From: CAYSHJ01 sp964589725
Lineage (GTDB): Bacteria > Planctomycetota > Planctomycetia > Planctomycetales > Planctomycetaceae
Assembly (NCBI GenBank): GCA_964589725.1
Contig: CAZPUJ010000450.1
Location: forward strand, 1 to 9,675
Direction: 5' to 3'
DNA: 9,675 nucleotides
Shown here: positions 5,598 to 9,675 of the stretch, piece by piece
Layout: each line of letters starts with the position of its first letter
How positions within the stretch are numbered: the first letter of the stretch is position 1
Program-made: the position numbers and the translations under genes
The notes under the pieces: generated by a model
What the model was told of the DNA's origin: nothing
The model's database searches: none
The model's input: only the letters and a program-made list of their open reading frames with translations

Positions 5598-8500
5598 TCA
5601 CGGGCGGCAGGCCGTGGCCGAATTGCGCTCCCATTGTTTATCGAACCGTTGCGGCGAGATCGGAATCGCGGTTCGCAATTCTTGGACGAAGAGCGACACA
5701 CGGAGTTCTTCGAGCATCCAACGGCAAGAGACGAGCTCCGGATCGTAGCGGTCCGCGGCGCGGTTGGCGTCGAGGCGTTCGACAAGACGACGCCAACGTG
5801 GATCGATTTCGGCGGCGCAGCGCTGATCGCGAGCTTGGCCGCCGGCGATGAGTTTTTTCAATCGCAATGCGATCGCTTGGAAGTATCGCGGTAACTGCTC
5901 CAGCCAGTCCCACGGAGTTTCCACCAGGAATCCGGCCTCAGTCAGCCGAGCGAGTTGAGTTCGACAATCGGCGACGGCGGCGGTCGCGAACGGCAGCTTG
6001 CAGCCTTCGACAGCTCGGCGGGCTTCGGTGTATGCGGTCAACAACGGACCGATGAGTTCGATGACCTCTTGTACGGCCGCAGGAATCCGCAGCTTCGCAG
6101 CGCCGACTCGTTCCTGAAACTGTGTTTTCGTGCGCGGTGTAGGATGGGCACTCTTGCCCGTCGCTTCGGTTGCGAGCACGCGGTCGGGACGGGCAAGAGT
6201 GCCCATCCTCCCGAACAGCGCTCGCTCTGCAATCAATTCTGCAAGTAACTGAGCCAGGCGACCTTTGTCCGGCAAAGTCGCGGTCAACAATTGCCATTGG
6301 CTCAGATCGGGCAAATGCTGCACATGCTTCTTCAAGTCGCGAACGGTTTGCAGCACAAACAGACGACGCAGGCCGGCTCGTGTTTCGTACGCGGCTTTGT
6401 CGGCTGAATCGGACAGTCGCAGCGAGACACTTTCACCCCGATCGACCAGCATCGGGAATCCTTTGAGCCGCAGTCCGCTGTGCTCGAAGTCGACGGATTC
6501 CGGCAATAATTCAAAATCCCAATCAGTCAGTCCGTCGCGATTCCAGGCCACGTGATCAATGGCCGAAAAACTGGCCGAGGCTTTCGCACCCAGCTTGCTC
6601 CACAGTTCATCCAGGTCGCGGCCTGCGGCGAGTTTCTTTCCTTCCGCACCCAACACCTGAATGTTGATCCGCAGATGTGGCGGCAGCTGGGCTTCGCGAA
6701 AGTCTTCGACGTTCACTCGCTGACCAGAGATCTTCGACAAGATCGCGGCCATCGCTGCGGTGACGTCTCCTTCGCCGAAGCGGATTTGCTTGAGCACCTC
6801 GCGCGCGGTGTCGGGGACAGGGACGAAGTGCCGTCGTAGCTCCTTCGGGAGCGACTTGATAAGGGCCGTGAGTTTTTCTTCGAGCAACCCCGGCACAAGC
6901 CAGCCGAGTCGCCGCGAGTCCAACTGATTCAATCCTTCTTGCGGCACCGAGATCGTGATGCCATCAATCGCCTCGCCCGGCTCCAGCCGATATTCGAGTG
7001 GCACGCTCATGTGGCGGAGTTTGATCTCGTTCGGGAAGTCTTCAGGCGACGCGGCCTCGCGCTCTGGGTTGAGCAAGTCATCGCGCGACAAGAACAGGCA
7101 AGCGGGGGGCGTTAGCCCCCCGGTTGGTTGCGGAGGCTTTGCTCTGGAAGGTTCTGACTCTCTTGAACCGGGAGGCTGACGCCCCCCGCTCGCCTGTGTC
7201 GATGGTTTTGCTTGTTGGCACCACTTCTGCATGCTCGGTCCATCGACAACGTCTTCCGGCAATCGCTGATTGTAGAACTCGAACTGCGCCTCTTCGCCTT
7301 TCAAGAAGTCGGACCGACGTGACTTCACGCGCAGCTCTTCCAGTTCTTCGATCAACATCCGGTTGTGAACAAAGAACGCGGCATTCGACTCGAAGTCGCC
7401 TTCGACCAGCGCATGCTGAATGAACAGCCGCCGAGCGGTCGGAGGATCGATGCGGCCCAAGCGGACTTTCCGACGCGGTACGATCATCAGCCCGAACAGC
7501 GAGACTTTTTCAAACGCCATTGCCGAACCGGCTTGCCGGTCCCAATGCGGCTCGCTGTGTGTTCGCGTCACCAGGTGCTCGGCCAGTGATTCGACCCACA
7601 CGGGGTCGATGCGAGCGACCGTGCGGAGATATCGCTTGCTTGTCTCGACCACTTCCGCCGCGACGAGCCACTTCGGCTTCGACGTACCCCCTTTGCGGCC
7701 AACGCTCGATCCAGGCCAGAGTGTCGCTTTCAATCCGCCCGCCGCCGAGTACTCGGACGTCTCGCCGTCTTTACAGGCGATGCTCGCCAGAAAGCCGGTT
7801 AGCAGTGCGCGGTGAATCGCGGGTGAACTGTCGCCTTTGTCCCTCTCCCTTTGGGAGAGGGTCGGGGTGAGGGATGCGGTCTGCGGTTGAGGCTCTTGGT
7901 TGTCGACTTGCTTGTCGCTGCTGTTCCGCGCTCGATAATCGTTTGGCCGCTCAACGTTCATCCGGCCTTCGGCCACCCTCTCGCGGGGGGAAAGGGACTC
8001 TTCGGGAGCCGAATCTCGCCAGCGCCGCGCTCGCACCTTCAATCCTGATTCTTCGACCAACTCAACAAGCTGCCGATGCAAGTCCGCCCACTCACGCAGC
8101 CGGTTGAACGACAGGAAGTTTTGCTGGCAGGCCTTTCGCAATTGGCTCTTCGACAGTGTGTCCTTCAGGTGATGGTAATAGTCCCACAGCTTGAGATAGC
8201 CCAGGAAGTCCGAGTCTTGGTGCTGAAACTGTTTGTGCTTTTCGTCCGCTTGTTGTTGCTTGTCGATCGGCCGGTCGCGCGGGTCTTGAGCTTCCAGAGC
8301 AGCAGCGATGATCAGGATGTCGTGGAGGCAAGCTTCGTCGTGTCCTGCCAGAATGATCCGGGCGATGCGCGGATCGACCGGCAGCTTCGCGAGCTTGCGT
8401 CCGAGATCAGTCAGTTCATCGTGGTCGTTGACAGCTCCCAGTTCGAAAAGAGTTTTGTAGCCGTCTCGAATCGCGGTCGACTTCGGCGGTTCGAGGAATG

Positions 8501-9675
8501 GGAAGTCTTCGAGCGGTCCCAAGTTCAACGACTGCGTTTGCAAAATGACCGAGGCGAGATTCGTCCGTAGGATTTCCGGAAGCGTGTATTTTTCGCGGCC
8601 GTTGTAATCCATTTCGCTGTAGAGCCGGATGCAAACGCCCGGCCCGATGCGTCCGCAGCGGCCTTGACGTTGATCGGCTGACGCTTGTGAGATCGCTTCG
8701 ATCGGCAGCCGCTGCATTTTCGTGCGCGGCGAATAGCGACTGATGCGCGCCGTGCCAGTGTCGATAACGGCTCGAATGCCCGGCACCGTCAGCGACGACT
8801 CGGCCACATTCGTGGCGATCACGATGCGGCGGCGACCGGCCTTCGGCTCGAAGACGCGCCGCTGCTCCTGCAACGATAGCCGAGCGTACAGCGGCAGAAT
8901 GTCGAACTCGTCGGTCGAGCCTCCGGCGTGGCGACTTCGCAGCAGCTTGGCCGTTTCGTGGATGTCCCACTCGGTCGGCATGAAGATCAGGATGTCGGCG
9001 ATTCGCTCGCTGGTCAGTTCCTTGACGGCGTCGAGCAGCGCTTGTTGCGGATCGAGTTCGTCGACATCCTGGCGAGCGGGGGGCGTCAGCCCCCTGATGG
9101 GTTGGTCTCGCCTGATGGGTTGGTCGGGCACCGCAAAATCGTCGGCAGACTCTGGACGCATCAGGGGGCTGACGCCCCCCGCTCGCCATTCGGTCAACGG
9201 TCTCCAACGAACTTCGACCGGATACATGCGACCGGACACTTCAATAATTGGAACCGGTCCGGCCGTTGAACCGAAGTGCTCGGCGAACCGAGCGGCGTCG
9301 ATCGTCGCCGACGTGATGATGACCTTCAGCTCCGGCCGCTTCGGCAGCAGTCGTTTCAGATAGCCGAGCAAGAAGTCGATATTTAGGCTGCGCTCATGAG
9401 CCTCATCAACAATGATCGTGTCGTATTGATCGAGGAAGCGATCGGCGCGTGTTTCCGCCAGTAGCACGCCGTCGGTCATCAGCTTGATGAGCGTCTTCGG
9501 TTGCGTCGCATCCGTGAAGCGGATTTTGTAGCCGACCAAGTCACCAAGCGAAGTGCCGATCTCCTCGGCGACGCGCGCGGCAATGGTGCGCGCGGCGACC
9601 CGGCGCGGCTGCGTGTGACCGATCATCCCGGCGACGCCCCCGCCCAGTGACAAGCACATCTTCGGCAATTGCGTC
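5598..9675 (-). CDS. hrpA: ATP-dependent RNA helicase HrpA, DEAH-box (5' end beyond the window), with repeat-derived inserts
   Basis: HrpA is a cytoplasmic DEAH/RHA RNA helicase; in E. coli it acts on mRNA and in rescue of collided ribosomes. The frame is open to the right edge, where TQLPK is the tail of Walker A (GSGKTTQLPK), so roughly 100 residues are missing. Numbering from the Leu codon at 9668: motif Ia TQPRRVAAR 19-27, DEAH 88-91, SATID 120-124, RecA2 IFMPTE 228-233, IATNVAESSLTVPG 284-297, motif VI QRQGRCGRIGPG 333-344. Then come the HA2 and OB-type regions (about 400-700) and the DUF3418 C-terminal region ending RFDKQWERNSATACRP. Four inserts interrupt conserved flanks: about 162-200, 553-616, 822-857 and 1153-1179. 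Each coincides with a palindromic DNA repeat and reads through without a stop or frameshift. The visible 1,358 codons already exceed the 1,300 residues of E. coli HrpA. Stop TGA 5600-5598, with a typical family C-terminus. All helicase motifs visible are intact, so the protein is probably active. Confidence 0.95.
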   Translation of the reverse strand, partial: TQLPKMCLSLGGGVAGMIGHTQPRRVAARTIAARVAEEIGTSLGDLVGYKIRFTDATQPKTLIKLMTDGVLLAETRADRFLDQYDTIIVDEAHERSLNIDFLLGYLKRLLPKRPELKVIITSATIDAARFAEHFGSTAGPVPIIEVSGRMYPVEVRWRPLTEWRAGGVSPLMRPESADDFAVPDQPIRRDQPIRGLTPPARQDVDELDPQQALLDAVKELTSERIADILIFMPTEWDIHETAKLLRSRHAGGSTDEFDILPLYARLSLQEQRRVFEPKAGRRRIVIATNVAESSLTVPGIRAVIDTGTARISRYSPRTKMQRLPIEAISQASADQRQGRCGRIGPGVCIRLYSEMDYNGREKYTLPEILRTNLASVILQTQSLNLGPLEDFPFLEPPKSTAIRDGYKTLFELGAVNDHDELTDLGRKLAKLPVDPRIARIILAGHDEACLHDILIIAAALEAQDPRDRPIDKQQQADEKHKQFQHQDSDFLGYLKLWDYYHHLKDTLSKSQLRKACQQNFLSFNRLREWADLHRQLVELVEESGLKVRARRWRDSAPEESLSPRERVAEGRMNVERPNDYRARNSSDKQVDNQEPQPQTASLTPTLSQRERDKGDSSPAIHRALLTGFLASIACKDGETSEYSAAGGLKATLWPGSSVGRKGGTSKPKWLVAAEVVETSKRYLRTVARIDPVWVESLAEHLVTRTHSEPHWDRQAGSAMAFEKVSLFGLMIVPRRKVRLGRIDPPTARRLFIQHALVEGDFESNAAFFVHNRMLIEELEELRVKSRRSDFLKGEEAQFEFYNQRLPEDVVDGPSMQKWCQQAKPSTQASGGRQPPGSRESEPSRAKPPQPTGGLTPPACLFLSRDDLLNPEREAASPEDFPNEIKLRHMSVPLEYRLEPGEAIDGITISVPQEGLNQLDSRRLGWLVPGLLEEKLTALIKSLPKELRRHFVPVPDTAREVLKQIRFGEGDVTAAMAAILSKISGQRVNVEDFREAQLPPHLRINIQVLGAEGKKLAAGRDLDELWSKLGAKASASFSAIDHVAWNRDGLTDWDFELLPESVDFEHSGLRLKGFPMLVDRGESVSLRLSDSADKAAYETRAGLRRLFVLQTVRDLKKHVQHLPDLSQWQLLTATLPDKGRLAQLLAELIAERALFGRMGTLARPDRVLATEATGKSAHPTPRTKTQFQERVGAAKLRIPAAVQEVIELIGPLLTAYTEARRAVEGCKLPFATAAVADCRTQLARLTEAGFLVETPWDWLEQLPRYFQAIALRLKKLIAGGQARDQRCAAEIDPRWRRLVERLDANRAADRYDPELVSCRWMLEELRVSLFVQELRTAIPISPQRFDKQWERNSATACRP
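6141..6209. repeat. Perfect 22-bp inverted repeat inside hrpA (DUF3418 region)
   Basis: Arms 6141-6162 and 6188-6209 are exact reverse complements (core GATGGGCACTCTTGCCCGTC) around a 25-base spacer. In the hrpA frame it gives the peptide GRMGTLARPDRVLATEATGK and a few more residues (about 1153-1179), between AERALF and PRTKTQFQERV, which I would expect to adjoin in other HrpA proteins. Peptides of the GxLAR / SCPS type are, from memory, common repeat translations in planctomycetes. Confidence 0.85.
7094..7197. repeat. Imperfect 32-bp inverted repeat inside hrpA
   Basis: Arms 7094-7125 and 7166-7197 match at 29 of 32 positions (core AGCGGGGGGCGT.AGCC), with a 40-base spacer. All three mismatches are transitions, which would still pair as G-U in RNA. 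The core matches the repeat at 9070-9188, so they belong to one family. Translated in hrpA as TQASGGRQPPG...PTGGLTPPA (about 825-857), between the conserved MQKWCQQA and LSRDDLL segments. Confidence 0.85.
7841..7874. repeat. CCCTCTCCC hairpin repeat inside hrpA
   Basis: Stem CCCTCTCCC (7841-7849) and GGGAGAGGG (7853-7861) with a three-base loop, then TCGGGGTGAGGGA to 7874. On the hrpA strand it is read as SLTPTLSQRERDKG (residues 599-612). LTPTLSQRER is a peptide I recognise as a recurrent translation of REP-like DNA in many bacteria, and it is not part of HrpA. Confidence 0.85.
7959..8000. repeat. Degenerate REP-like element inside hrpA
   Basis: A small palindrome, GGCC-TTC-GGCC at 7964-7974, is followed by CCCTCTCGCGGGGGGAAAGG, a worn version of the CCTTCTCCC/GGGAGAAGG type stem. 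The hrpA frame reads SLSPRERVAEGRM (558-570), another peptide typical of repeat translation. With the 7841-7874 element it bounds a roughly 63-residue segment (553-616) absent from normal HrpA. Boundaries are approximate. Confidence 0.6.
9070..9188. repeat. Perfect 30-bp inverted repeat with internal tandem repeat, inside hrpA
   Basis: Arms 9070-9099 and 9159-9188 are exact reverse complements (core GGCGAGCGGGGGGCGTCAGC) around a 59-base spacer. CCTGATGGGTTGGTC occurs twice at 9093-9107 and 9111-9125 (18-base period), giving DQPIRR/DQPIRG in protein. The insert (about 162-200: RAGGVSPLM...GLTPPARQ) lies in the linker between the two RecA lobes, after YPVEVRWRPL. Same family as 7094-7197. Confidence 0.9.

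Noticed and set aside
9666..9675. Codon at 9668 as the true start of HrpA
   Set aside because: It is a Leu codon inside Walker A (TQLPK); the frame is open to the window edge, so the gene continues to the right.

Overview
This window most likely comes from a planctomycete chromosome (inference). The DNA is moderately GC-rich. It carries a DUF1501 secreted protein of the kind expanded in Planctomycetes, a ThiD2-ThiE fusion (an architecture I associate with cyanobacteria and planctomycetes), and several short palindromic repeat families of a type I associate with planctomycete genomes. No insertion sequence, CRISPR array, rRNA or tRNA was recognised.

Layout, left to right. (1) Positions 1-570, minus strand: the N-terminal 190 codons of the AAA+ unfoldase ClpC, running off the left edge. 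(2) 571-1345: about 775 bases without a gene, holding a perfect 24-bp inverted repeat and a tandem heptamer upstream of clpC. (3) 1346-1567, minus: a 73-residue stand-alone Clp N-domain protein. It looks like the clpC 5' end with the second half of repeat 1 and the first half of repeat 2 deleted. (4) 1568-2276: a second gene-free stretch containing four 21-nt hairpins. (5) 2277-3818, plus: a three-part protein, Clp N domain then ThiD2 (HMP-P kinase type) then ThiE (thiamine-phosphate synthase). (6) 3819-3991: a short convergent gap with a hairpin repeat. (7) 3992-5437, minus: a DUF1501 protein with a Tat-type signal, with a good promoter and ribosome binding site. (8) 5598-9675, minus: HrpA, a DEAH-box RNA helicase. 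It is complete at the C-terminus and cut in Walker A at the right edge.

Two themes stand out. First, three consecutive genes (clpC, mini-ClpN, ClpN-ThiD2-ThiE) all encode Clp N domains, the substrate- and adaptor-docking module of the ClpC protease. This suggests a local family of ClpC partners or decoys and a possible link between ClpCP proteolysis and thiamine synthesis. Second, the hrpA gene has been invaded at four sites by palindromic repeats that keep the reading frame and are translated into low-complexity peptide inserts, much as Rickettsia palindromic elements are. Related or similar repeats also lie in the intergenic regions.
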